Of a stretch of DNA of 64,000 bases, positions 42,834 to 50,856 are shown piece by piece. Below the pieces are notes generated by a model. That model had not been told where the DNA came from. It searched no databases and saw only the letters and a list, made by a program, of their open reading frames with translations. Positions within the stretch are counted from its first letter, which is position 1. The number at the start of each line of letters is the position of its first letter. The DNA comes from DAHUXD01 sp963736455 (lineage in GTDB: Bacteria > Acidobacteriota > Thermoanaerobaculia > UBA5066 > Gp7-AA6). A program made the position numbers and the translations under genes. The stretch covers positions 1,364,001 to 1,428,000 of the forward strand of contig CAVTON010000001.1 in assembly GCA_963736455.1 (NCBI GenBank). Direction: 5' to 3'.

Positions 42834-45770
42834 CTAGAACGACACCCGGACGGCCGCGCGGAACGAGCGCGGCGCCTGGCGGCTCGTGAACTTTCCATAG
42901 AGGTCGGGGTTGTTCGTCGGCACCGTCGGGTCGTAGACGTTCGCCGGATAACCGGCGGTCGGGCCGGTCGTCCAGTCGTTGTCGCGGGTCAGGGCGATCT
43001 GGTTGTTGAAGACGTCGAGAAGATATGCCTGGAGGGTCACGGTCGCCGGCCCGAGCGGAATCGGGTACGACAGCGTCAGGTTGGCTTCCCACTGCGTCGG
43101 AAGCCGGCCCGCCGAGCCGCGGGGAACGAGGAAGACGCTCGCCGACCCGTTGAAGTAACCCAGGCGGTCGAGCGGCGGACCGGACACCGCGTACGCCTGG
43201 AGTCCGATCGTCACGCCGAGCGGCGCGGTCCAGTACGAGTCGAGCCGGAATCGGTACGGCCGATCGAGGAAGAGGAGCCCGTCGGCATCGTGCCACTGCT
43301 GAGGCCAGTCGAAGTCCGGATTCAAGCCGGGCGTCGTGCTCAAGAGCGTCTCGTTGACGCCGCCGTCGTAGTTGCCGGTGAGCGAGGAGTACACGAAGCT
43401 GCCCTGCGCCCAGAAGCGGTCGCCGACGCTCTTTCGCGCGACCAGCTCGAGGCCGCGGTAGGTGCGCCGCGCCGCCGGCGTCGGCGGCCCCGTCGGCGAA
43501 CACGCGCTCTGGCCCACGTCGGCGTAGCCGTTGCAGACGGGCGCATCGCCGCTCGCGTAGGTCTCCCCCGAGCCGGGATTGATGATCGCGCACCGGGTGT
43601 AGGTCGCGCCGTCCACGATCTCACCGAAGTCGCAGCGGTCCTCGACCACGTTTCCGAGGCGGCGATACGTCGCCTTCACGCCGACCGTCAGCGTCGGATC
43701 GAGCATGCGCTCCGCGCCCAGTGAGAGCTCGTCCTGGTCGGTGCCCCGCAGGCTCGCGTCCACGAGATCCACCGGCGCGGCGCCGTTGCCGGGACCGCAG
43801 CCGTACGGGCAGAACGGCGGCGGGAACGCGGGATCCGGAGCGGTCGAAACGGGATCCGCGTTGCGGACCTCCACCGCCGTGAACTCGTGAAATGCCCAGG
43901 CGGCGCCGGCGGTCGGAAGCTCGTAGGCAAACCGCCCCGCGAAGGCGGACAGCTTCGTGCGCCCGTCCCGCCCCGGGTCCCACACGAGGCCGATCCGAGG
44001 CTGCCACTGGTTTCCGAGCGAGAACGCCTCGTCGCCGCGAAAGTCGTACAGCCGCTCGGAGTCCCAGCGCAGTCCGACGTTGACGGTCAGGTTGGACGCG
44101 GCCCTCCACGAGTCCTGGACGTAGGCCGCCGATTCTCGCGCGCTCGCGTGCAGCGGCACGGACGGAACCGGATCCGCCAGGTCCTCGAAGCTCGGAACCG
44201 CGAAGAAGTGTGCGTAGAAGGTCCCGCCGGTCGCGGGATCCGTGAGGATCGTGACCTGCTGCCCGCCGGTGAAGATGTAGTCCTCGTCGCTCGAAGCGGA
44301 GGCGTAGCCCGCGCCGCCCTTGATCTCGTGCGCTCCGACGTAAAACGCCGCGTCGGCGCGGACCTCGTCTCGGTGCGAGCGGTTGTGGTCGAGCTGGCCG
44401 TCAATGATGCCGAATCCCCCGGTGACGGCGGCCGGGACGGCCGGCGGACAGAAGCCGACGGTGCGGCAGTCGAGATATCGCACCTCGTCGGCCGCGCTCA
44501 GGAGGTTGCGGTCCTGATGATGGCCGGCCTGAACCGCCACGAGCCCCTCGGAACCGAGGATCTGCGTCGCGCGAAGCCCGTAGTCGGTGCCGCCGACCGT
44601 CCGCGAGGAGTACCACGTCGAAGGATCGGGGTTGACGATCGCGGTGCCCTGGAAACGGCCGAGGTTCTGGTCCTGCCTCGGGTCCGCGCCGGCCGCGCCG
44701 GCGCTCGACGACGGGTCGGCGAAGACCGAGGCCACCACCGAGGTCGAGGCCGAGGCGTTCCACGTCAGCTTTCCCGAGTAGAGGTCGTCGGCGCTCTGGA
44801 GCGGAAAGAGATCGTCGGTCGATACGAGGGGGCTCGCCACCACGCGGGCGACGTGTCCGCTCTGGCTGATCCGGTCATAGGCGCCGAAGAACCAGAGGCG
44901 GTCCGGGACGAGGAATCCGCCGAGATCGACACCGTAGTCCCACCGCGAGAAGTCGGCCGCCCGCATCTCGTCCACCGCCGCGTCCTGATCGGTGAATCGC
45001 TGTTCCGCCGCCGTGGACGAGCCGTCGAAGTAGGCGAACCCGCCGCCGTGGAACTGATTCCCACCCGACTTCGTGACGACGTTGACGACCCCTCCGAGCG
45101 CGCCGCCGTACTCGGCGGGGTATCCGCCGGCCTTGACCTCGATCTCCTGGACGAACTCGCTGTTGATCGTCTTTCCCTGGATCCCCCGCTGCGCGTTCGT
45201 CGTGTTGACGCCGTCGATCCGCCACTGATTTTCCGCGGACGTCGCCCCGTAGATCGTCAGGCCGAGGGCGCGGCCCTGCGTCTGTCCCCGATCCACGTCC
45301 ACGCCGGGATTCGCCCGGACGATGTCGGCATAGTTGCGGGCCGTCGGCAGCTTCGAAACGATGGCGCTCCCGTAGGTCGTGCCGGCGGTCGTGGACGTCA
45401 GATCGATCGGCGGCGCTTCTCCCGAGACGACGATTTCCTCCGCGGCCCGCATCCGGAGGACGACGTCGGCAGTCGCGGTCGCGCCGAGCGCGACGGTGAC
45501 CGACCGGTCGCTCGCCGGGAGGCCCGCCGCCCCCACGACGATCCGGTAGTCGCCCGGGGGAAGGGCCGACAGACGGAACCGCCCGTCGCGGTCGCTCCGG
45601 ACGGACCGCATCCCCTGCAGGCTCGGGCTCGTCGCCGCGACGTCGGCGCCGGGGACCGCCGCGCCGGAAGCCTCGGTCACCCGGCCCGAGATCGCGCCCG
45701 TCGTCTGGGCGGCCGCCGCGGCGGCGTAGAGCGGCGACAGCGCCAGGGCGATCCGGAAGAGTCGGTGCAT
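42834..45770 (-). CDS. TonB-dependent outer-membrane receptor with N-terminal carboxypeptidase-regulatory domain
   Basis: This 978-residue receptor has a signal peptide (residues 1-21). A carboxypeptidase-regulatory-like beta-sandwich follows (about 23-110: TGAISGRVTEASGAAVPGADV ... RLSALPPGDYRIVVGAAGL). The plug domain (about 115-230, with IDGVNTTNAQRGIQG) precedes a 22-strand barrel ending in the usual aromatic VRVSF. A classic TonB box is not obvious. This Oar-like architecture is common in Acidobacteriota. The substrate is unknown. It lies downstream of the OprB-like porin gene in the same direction. Confidence 0.93.
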   Translation of the reverse strand: MHRLFRIALALSPLYAAAAAAQTTGAISGRVTEASGAAVPGADVAATSPSLQGMRSVRSDRDGRFRLSALPPGDYRIVVGAAGLPASDRSVTVALGATATADVVLRMRAAEEIVVSGEAPPIDLTSTTAGTTYGSAIVSKLPTARNYADIVRANPGVDVDRGQTQGRALGLTIYGATSAENQWRIDGVNTTNAQRGIQGKTINSEFVQEIEVKAGGYPAEYGGALGGVVNVVTKSGGNQFHGGGFAYFDGSSTAAEQRFTDQDAAVDEMRAADFSRWDYGVDLGGFLVPDRLWFFGAYDRISQSGHVARVVASPLVSTDDLFPLQSADDLYSGKLTWNASASTSVVASVFADPSSSAGAAGADPRQDQNLGRFQGTAIVNPDPSTWYSSRTVGGTDYGLRATQILGSEGLVAVQAGHHQDRNLLSAADEVRYLDCRTVGFCPPAVPAAVTGGFGIIDGQLDHNRSHRDEVRADAAFYVGAHEIKGGAGYASASSDEDYIFTGGQQVTILTDPATGGTFYAHFFAVPSFEDLADPVPSVPLHASARESAAYVQDSWRAASNLTVNVGLRWDSERLYDFRGDEAFSLGNQWQPRIGLVWDPGRDGRTKLSAFAGRFAYELPTAGAAWAFHEFTAVEVRNADPVSTAPDPAFPPPFCPYGCGPGNGAAPVDLVDASLRGTDQDELSLGAERMLDPTLTVGVKATYRRLGNVVEDRCDFGEIVDGATYTRCAIINPGSGETYASGDAPVCNGYADVGQSACSPTGPPTPAARRTYRGLELVARKSVGDRFWAQGSFVYSSLTGNYDGGVNETLLSTTPGLNPDFDWPQQWHDADGLLFLDRPYRFRLDSYWTAPLGVTIGLQAYAVSGPPLDRLGYFNGSASVFLVPRGSAGRLPTQWEANLTLSYPIPLGPATVTLQAYLLDVFNNQIALTRDNDWTTGPTAGYPANVYDPTVPTNNPDLYGKFTSRQAPRSFRAAVRVSF

Positions 45771-45828
45771 GTCGGGGCCGAATACTGTGGTCCGGCCCGG
45801 ACTTCGGTCAAATCCCGGACGGCCGCCG

Positions 45829-47349
45829 CTACCAGGACAGGAGCCACTCGAGTTGAAACACGGCCGACGGACCGGCGGCCGGATTGAACACGGGGTTCCA
45901 CACGAGCTGGAAGTCGGGCTGGATGCGCACGGCCGGCGCGAACTGGAGCGTGTAGACGGCTTCGAAGACGTACTCGTTGCGGTGGTAGACGGTCTGCGTC
46001 GACGCCGAGGGCTGGCTCCAGACGAATCCGGCGCCGAAGACGTCGTTCGTCAGCCGGGGAGCGAGCCCGGCGAGCGCGAGCGGCGCCTGGAGGACGAAAC
46101 CGGTCGCCGCCTGCGCGGACGCGCCGGCCGAGACCTGAGAGCCTCCGACGCCGAACCTCCCGAACCACCCGAACGGTGAATCGGAACCGATCTGCTGCTG
46201 GAAATTGAAGGCCACCCCTGCCTGCGTGGGGCCGCCGGCGCGAGCGAGGAACGGCTGGATGCGGTAGATCCCGGGACCGAGACCGAGGACGTCGTTCGGC
46301 GCAAAGCCGACCTCGGCGACGGCCGACCAGTCGGACCAGCGGAAGTCCGTCCAGGGCTGCTGTCCGGCTCCGGCATTGCCCGCCGACGCGCCGAGCATCG
46401 CGTACCACTGGTCGCTCGGCTGCCACTGGAGATTGACGCCGAAGTTGTACGCCGGCATGGGCAGCACCATCGAGTTGATCAGGGCCGAGTTCAGGAACTG
46501 CCCTCGCCCCGTGTTCGCGTAGAGGTTGCCGTCGAGATAGTTGCTCTGATTGACGATGCCGGCGAGGACGACGAACTTCCCGCGATGCCACGCCTGCTGC
46601 CACGCGAGCTCCGGAACGCGGAGGCCCTCGTGATGCGACCAGATCCCGGTCGGATCGGTGAGGCTGCCGATGTTCGTCCCGGCATCCTGGCGTCCCCCGT
46701 CCGGATTCAGTCCGGTCTGCCCCTCGACCTGCGCGCTCAGCCAACCCGCGCTCTCCGGCCCCTGGAAGATCGTCCACTTCGTTTCGAAATCCATGGTGTA
46801 GAAGCCGAGGTTCGCGCTTCCGGTCTCGGGATCGTCGAGACCCTCATACATGAGCGTCTGCCGGAGCGTGTACCGCACGCCGCGGTGAGAGGCCCAGAAC
46901 TTGACGGCCTGCGCCTGGGTCTCGAGCGGGAAGACGTCCAGGAGCGGCCCCGGCCGCACGAGCGTGTTGCCGAGCTCGTCCTGTCCGGCCAGATACGACG
47001 CGAGGCTCGGCTGCGCGGAAGGGAAAAGCGTGAACGCCTGGGGCCGGGACGCCTCGATGCGCTGAAGAACTTCCACCGGAAGTTTTCCGCCCCGGGAGGC
47101 ATTGTTCGGGACCTGGTTCGCGAGGCTGACTTCGGGAGGCGGGAGCAGGCCCTGCGGCAGGCTCGATCTCGGAACGGAGATCGCGCGCCCGAGGCTGTCG
47201 ATGAGCAGGACCTGGTCGGGGCGAGCCGCCTCGGGCCCGGGCGTGGGCGTCGGCGAGGGAGCCGGCGCAGGGCTCGACGACGCCGAATCCTGCGCCGAAA
47301 TGCGTGCCGCGAGGACGAACACCGCCAGGGCCGCCGGCAGCCGCTTCAC
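45829..47349 (-). CDS. OprB-like outer-membrane porin
   Basis: This 506-residue exported protein has a signal peptide (to about residue 19) and a long Pro/Ala/Ser linker with a short adjacent domain (residues about 20-110). A beta-barrel (about 150-506) with alternating aromatic residues follows. The C-terminal pattern NEYVFEAVYTLQFAPAVRIQPDFQLVWNP is the hallmark of the OprB carbohydrate-selective porin family, and the protein ends in a terminal aromatic. It probably admits sugars or small solutes. It precedes the TonB-dependent receptor gene with a gap of about 58 bp. Confidence 0.88.
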   Translation of the reverse strand: MKRLPAALAVFVLAARISAQDSASSSPAPAPSPTPTPGPEAARPDQVLLIDSLGRAISVPRSSLPQGLLPPPEVSLANQVPNNASRGGKLPVEVLQRIEASRPQAFTLFPSAQPSLASYLAGQDELGNTLVRPGPLLDVFPLETQAQAVKFWASHRGVRYTLRQTLMYEGLDDPETGSANLGFYTMDFETKWTIFQGPESAGWLSAQVEGQTGLNPDGGRQDAGTNIGSLTDPTGIWSHHEGLRVPELAWQQAWHRGKFVVLAGIVNQSNYLDGNLYANTGRGQFLNSALINSMVLPMPAYNFGVNLQWQPSDQWYAMLGASAGNAGAGQQPWTDFRWSDWSAVAEVGFAPNDVLGLGPGIYRIQPFLARAGGPTQAGVAFNFQQQIGSDSPFGWFGRFGVGGSQVSAGASAQAATGFVLQAPLALAGLAPRLTNDVFGAGFVWSQPSASTQTVYHRNEYVFEAVYTLQFAPAVRIQPDFQLVWNPVFNPAAGPSAVFQLEWLLSW

Positions 47350-47434
47350 GCGGCTCGGGATGTTACCAGCGCGCCCGTTTCGAGTCCTCGACCCCCACGT
47401 GGCGCTGCGGCGCGAATGAGAGGCGGCGCGCCGG

Positions 47435-48028
47435 CTACGGCGCGGACGCGGTCACGTCCTTGAGGCGGACGGGCTCGCCCTGGTAGTTGGAGATCTGGAC
47501 CTTCCCGTCCTTGCCGACGGATGCCTTGCCCGCGAGCACGATCTTGCCCTCTCCCTTCCCGCCCCCCGGCGGAAAGTGCAGCTCGATCACGGTGGCGTCG
47601 TACTTCGAGAGCTGGGGCGCGCGCGTCGCCATCCCGATCGATCGATCGGTCCCGATGACGACCTGGCGCGTCCCGTCCGGGAGCATGGTGGAGCGCGCAT
47701 AGAAGAGCGCGACGCCCATCGAGTTCGGCATCTTGATGTAGCCGACCTGCGGGAGCGTCTGCAGGTGCGCGATCATCGCCGGCTGGCCCTCCTCCTTGAG
47801 CAGGGTCAGGAGCTGCTCGCGCTCGGCGTCCGTCGACCAGCGCGAGATCGAGATCTGCACCACCCCCGCCCGTCCGCTCTGCATCTGCACGGCGAAGGCC
47901 TTGAAGATCTCGATCGGCTTGTTTCCCGGCTCCGGTCTCGTCTGCGGCGCCCGCTGGGCCGACGCGGGAACGGCGAATGCTCCGAGCAGGGCGAGGATCG
48001 AGGCCATGAGGCGTAGACGATGGTTCAC
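47435..48028 (-). CDS. Secreted protein of unknown function
   Basis: This is a 197-residue exported protein. The GTG at 48028 is preferred because AAAGGAG lies six bases upstream and it directly begins a signal peptide (NHRLRLMASILALLGAFAVP). The longer frame to 48088 gives no signal. The mature domain contains VQISISRWSTDAEREQLLTLL and a beta-rich segment SMGVALFYARSTMLPDGTRQVV with IGTDRSIG. No catalytic motif is recognised. It lies just upstream of the OprB-like porin gene and may be co-transcribed with it. Confidence 0.75.
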   Translation of the reverse strand: MNHRLRLMASILALLGAFAVPASAQRAPQTRPEPGNKPIEIFKAFAVQMQSGRAGVVQISISRWSTDAEREQLLTLLKEEGQPAMIAHLQTLPQVGYIKMPNSMGVALFYARSTMLPDGTRQVVIGTDRSIGMATRAPQLSKYDATVIELHFPPGGGKGEGKIVLAGKASVGKDGKVQISNYQGEPVRLKDVTASAP

Positions 48029-48110
48029 CGGAAACTCCTTTCGCTGCGACCGAGGATTGCTCATCGGGCGGCAGCCCTCGCGGCTCATTGTAGAACGACG
48101 CCTACGGGAC

Positions 48111-48140
48111 TTGCCCGTGTGCTCGCCGATCGGGTATCTT
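48111..48140 (+). promoter_or_regulatory. Promoter candidate of tRNA-Lys
   Basis: TTGCCC (48111-48116) and TATCTT (48135-48140) are separated by 18 bases; the -10 box ends 14 bases before the mature tRNA. Good match for a sigma-70 promoter of a stable RNA. Confidence 0.5.
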
Positions 48141-48154
48141 TCGCGCTCCCGAGT

Positions 48155-48230
48155 GGGCCGTTAGCTCAATTGGTAGAGCAAGAGACTCTTAATCTCTAGG
48201 TTGTAGGTTCGAGTCCTACACGGCTCACCA
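48155..48230 (+). tRNA. tRNA-Lys (anticodon CUU), island attachment site
   Basis: It folds as a standard tRNA. Acceptor GGGCCGT pairs with ACGGCTC, the D-arm is GCTCAATTGGTAGAGC, and stem AGAGA/TCTCT holds loop CTCTTAA (anticodon CTT). The T-arm is TGTAGGTTCGAGTCCTACA and CCA is encoded (48228-48230). Its 3' end is repeated exactly about 2.4 kb downstream, which marks it as an integration site. Confidence 0.96.
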
Positions 48231-48235
48231 CTCAC
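48203..48235 (+). repeat. attL-like direct repeat (3' end of tRNA-Lys)
   Basis: A 33-base stretch from the T-arm of tRNA-Lys to five bases beyond CCA (GTAGGTTCGAGTCC ... ACCACTCAC) is identical to 50587-50619. Exact duplication of a tRNA 3' end is the classical scar of site-specific integration. Confidence 0.8.
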
Positions 48236-48352
48236 TTCTAGCAGAAAGCCGGGGGTTCGGCGCGCGGTGATACGCTTCGTCGCCCCGATCCCCTCCGGCG
48301 GACCAACCCATGCACGCCCGTCGCCGGCCTTCGGCGAGAAGCGGAGTGCCCC

Positions 48353-49906
48353 GTGGACGTCCAGCGATTCTTGAAATTCTCCGGGTTCCTCGTTCTCTGG
48401 CTTTCGACTCTGGTTCTTGCCGATGATCGAGTGGTGCCTACGCTGCCCGCCACCGGCGCTGGCACCAATGCGGCCGCGATCGATGTGTTTCTGTCGAGCA
48501 GCCGCACGACGCTGCGGATTCCCGGCATTGCCATCGGGGTCATCGATCACGACCGGATCGCACATCTGGCCGCCTTCGGGGTTGCGGATCCATCGGGGCG
48601 GCCGGTAACGGCCGAAACGCCATTCATCATTGGGTCGCTGAGCAAGTCGTTCACGGCCCTTGCGACGATGCAGCTGGTGGAACGGGGCCTCATCGATCTG
48701 GACTCGCCTGTCCGTCGCTACATTCCCTGGTTCACCCTTTCAGACGTTTCGTCTCAGCGAATCACGGTGAGGCAGTTGCTCAACCAAACGAGCGGCATCT
48801 CAGTGGCGACGTCCGAGAAGTACGCGGCAAGCTCCGATGACAGCGACGGTGCGCTGGAGCATCGGGTACGCGATCTACGGACGGCGCGTCTCGATCGCCC
48901 GGTCGGGGCTGGTTTCGAGTACAGCGGCGCGAATTACGCAGTCCTGGGCCTGCTCGTGCAGATGGTCTCGGGCTTGCCCTACGAGAGATACGTGCAAGAC
49001 CACATCTTCGGGCCGTTACAGATGGGTCACACCTATACCTCCCGGAGCGAGGCGGCGAAGCATGGCCTCGCCACGGGATACTTGAGCTGGTTCGGCTTTC
49101 CGAGAGCCGCAGACCTGCCCTACAACCGGGGAAGCCTGCCTCAGGGCTACATCATTTCGACGGTCGAGGACATGTCGCACTTCCTGATCGCCCAAGCGAA
49201 TGGAGGCCGCTACGGCGAAGCCCGGGTCCTCTCGGCGGCCGGGATCGGGGAAATGCACCGTCCCGCCGTCTCAACCTGGAAGGCCGGAACTTCCTACGGC
49301 ATGGGCTGGGAGGAAGGTCCCATTGCCGGCATCTCTGCAATCTGGCACGAGGGAAGTGTTTTCAACTATCACGCGAACATGGTCCTGCTTCCGGATCGCG
49401 ACTCGGCGTTTGTTCTGCTCGAGAACGTCTATAGCGGACCTGACGAGGCTCGGCTCAACCAGATCGCGGAGGGCGTCACACTCCTGCTGAGCGGAAAGGC
49501 CGCGCCGACGATCGGCCCGAATCGAGGTCTCCGGCTCGCGTACGGGGTGATCTTCCTGATCGCGATCCTGCAAACGTGGTGGCTAGGCTTCGCCGCACGA
49601 GACATGGCCGGGCGCGCAGCGCGCCCGCGTGGCAGAAGGGTGCTTCGAGCGGCGATCCGGATCTTCGCGGTTCTGGTCTGCATGAGCTGGGGCCTGACCA
49701 TTGTGCTTGGCATACCGGCCCTGTTCGGAATGCCGCTCATGGCCACGGTGATCCGAGTCCCGGATTTCGGGTACAGCCTGCTATTCAGTGCAGTTCTCGC
49801 GTTCTCTACTGCCATCCTCGAGAGCGTGATCGGTGTTCGTGGGCTCATCCGCTTCGCAGGAGCCCGGCATTTCACGCGCTCCTTGATCCCAAGAAGCTCG
49901 CCGTAA
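48353..49906 (+). CDS. Membrane-bound serine hydrolase (beta-lactamase/class C family)
   Basis: This is a 517-residue protein with a GTG start and signal peptide (FLKFSGFLVLWLSTLVLA). The periplasmic domain has the nucleophile motif in IIGSLSKSFTALA (SxxK). A FEYSGANYAVLG segment stands at the YxN position, where the Asn is shifted. A C-terminal membrane domain of about four helices follows (LRLAYGVIFLIAILQTWW onward). Such proteins act on D-Ala peptides or esters rather than as true resistance enzymes. The gene is less GC-biased than the surrounding backbone and lies inside the tRNA-Lys-flanked insert, so it was probably acquired. Confidence 0.88.
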   Translation: MDVQRFLKFSGFLVLWLSTLVLADDRVVPTLPATGAGTNAAAIDVFLSSSRTTLRIPGIAIGVIDHDRIAHLAAFGVADPSGRPVTAETPFIIGSLSKSFTALATMQLVERGLIDLDSPVRRYIPWFTLSDVSSQRITVRQLLNQTSGISVATSEKYAASSDDSDGALEHRVRDLRTARLDRPVGAGFEYSGANYAVLGLLVQMVSGLPYERYVQDHIFGPLQMGHTYTSRSEAAKHGLATGYLSWFGFPRAADLPYNRGSLPQGYIISTVEDMSHFLIAQANGGRYGEARVLSAAGIGEMHRPAVSTWKAGTSYGMGWEEGPIAGISAIWHEGSVFNYHANMVLLPDRDSAFVLLENVYSGPDEARLNQIAEGVTLLLSGKAAPTIGPNRGLRLAYGVIFLIAILQTWWLGFAARDMAGRAARPRGRRVLRAAIRIFAVLVCMSWGLTIVLGIPALFGMPLMATVIRVPDFGYSLLFSAVLAFSTAILESVIGVRGLIRFAGARHFTRSLIPRSSP

Positions 49907-50089
49907 CATCGCGATCGGGGAGGGCCGGCGTCGGTGGCCTTCGATCCGCTTAAAAGACGCCGACTGCAGTAGTCGTCGGCCGAGGCGGCGGCGACGTCAT
50001 CTCGGACGCCTCGGCTCCGCAAGGCGCGGGCCCCCGTTCCATATCGTGGACTGAGAGAAGTGACTACCACCAATCCAAAGGCAGAAGCT

Positions 50090-50400
50090 ATGCTGCCGAC
50101 CAGTCGAATTCCGACACATCCGGGCGAGGTGCTCTGAATTCGTTGGGCATCACCCAGGTCGAGTTCGCGAACCATCTCCCGGTCCAGCGTGTGAACGAGA
50201 TCGTCAACGGCAGGCGGGGAGTGACCCCGGAGACGGCGCTCCTGTTCTCATCGGCTCTCAGGAAGACGCCGGAGTTCTGGATCAACCTTCAGAGCTCCTA
50301 CGATCTCTCTCGCGCGCGCGCTGGCATGGCCAAGCTTCCCAGCGCCTTGGACGCAGAGGCGGCTACGCCGTTGCCGAGGGGCATCGGAAAGGCGAAGTAG
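50090..50400 (+). pseudogene. higA: Broken HigA-type (XRE) antitoxin gene
   Basis: Starting at ATG 50090 the frame reads MLPTSRIPTHPGEVL and then hits TGA. After a frame change it resumes as NSLGITQVEFANHLPVQRVNEIVNGRR, RGVTPETALLFSSALRKTPEFWINLQ. This matches HigA antitoxins along its length, but the segment between GEVL and LGITQ is missing. Two residues before PVQRV are also lost. No HigB toxin is recognisable upstream. The remaining 85-residue open frame from 50143 lacks the family N-terminus. It is a decayed toxin-antitoxin relic inside the insert. Confidence 0.75.
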
Positions 50401-50586
50401 AGGCTCGCGAAGCACGCGTAAAGGGGAGGGGGATGGCCCGCACCCCTCGCTCCATTTACCAACCCGTTGGCCGGATGCAGGCGCATCGCTGCGGGGCGCG
50501 ATGCGATGCCAAAATGGCCCTCGCGACGGACTCGGACACAGGACTCGGACACGCGGCCCAACTCGTTGACCCGTTGTGAACTTCTC

Positions 50587-50619
50587 GTAGGTTCGAGTCC
50601 TACACGGCTCACCACTCAC
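50587..50619 (+). repeat. attR-like direct repeat (copy of tRNA-Lys 3' end)
   Basis: It is identical over 33 bases to 48203-48235 and contains the T-arm, acceptor 3' strand and CCA of tRNA-Lys without the rest of the tRNA. It marks the right end of the insert. Confidence 0.8.
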
Positions 50620-50755
50620 CTCTTCTCATGGTTTCCAATGAAACCCAGCAACGTGCGGTCGTTTCAAGGCAGAGTGCGTGAGGACCGACCGAGCAGAGAG
50701 TGCTCCCAACTTGGTTGACCCGTCGAAGAGCGCCCACTTCTTGCGGTGTTGATTT

Positions 50756-50789
50756 TGGTCGGGATGCCGGGATTCGAAACCGGCGGAAC
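50756..50789 (-). pseudogene. 3' fragment of a tRNA-Pro-like gene
   Basis: Read on the minus strand this gives CCGGTTTCGAATCCCGG (T-arm with one stem mismatch) then CATCCCG-A-CCA. A G at position 72 implies a C1 partner, a mark of bacterial tRNA-Pro. The 5' part of the tRNA is absent, so this looks like a second attachment-site scar. Confidence 0.5.
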
Positions 50790-50842
50790 CCCGCACTTTT
50801 CCTGAGGAATTCGGCCATGGGTGCGACGATGTGTCCGATGTT
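50780..50842 (+). repeat. Divergent direct repeat, copy 1
   Basis: The 63-base block beginning CCGGCGGAACCCCGCACTTT matches 52214-52276 at 55 of 63 positions by my count. On the minus strand both copies can be read as similar peptides (IVAPMAEFLRKSAGF and IVVPMREFLTKSAGF), so they may be decayed coding sequence. Confidence 0.55.
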
Positions 50843-50856
50843 TCCCGTGTCGGAAG

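Larger units (their letters stand above)
48236..50586. mobile_element. Small integrated island at tRNA-Lys (no integrase left)
   Basis: About 2.35 kb between the two exact 33-bp tRNA repeats holds the serine hydrolase gene, the broken higA and non-coding sequence. No integrase or transposase is recognisable, so the element is either the remainder of a larger island or was mobilised in trans. Confidence 0.65.
50401..50856. other. Gene-free patchwork: island right end, tRNA-Pro-like fragment, repeats
   Basis: No intact gene is seen. It holds the attR copy (50587-50619) and a 27-bp word that recurs near 59830. It also holds a tRNA-Pro-like 3' fragment (50756-50789, minus) and a 63-bp repeat (50780-50842) that recurs at 52214. 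Confidence 0.6.

Noticed and set aside
39665..42898. Long open frame (1077 codons) on the minus strand
   Set aside because: It lies opposite the RND pump, has a biased Asp/Arg/Glu-rich composition and matches no family; the plus-strand pump is certain.
43887..45887. Long plus-strand frame opposite the TonB-dependent receptor
   Set aside because: Antisense shadow; the minus-strand product has signal peptide, plug and barrel features.
49959..49980. Hairpin GCCGAC/GTCGGC downstream of the serine hydrolase gene as a terminator
   Set aside because: The stem is short, has a 10-base loop and no T-run, so it is not convincing as an intrinsic terminator.
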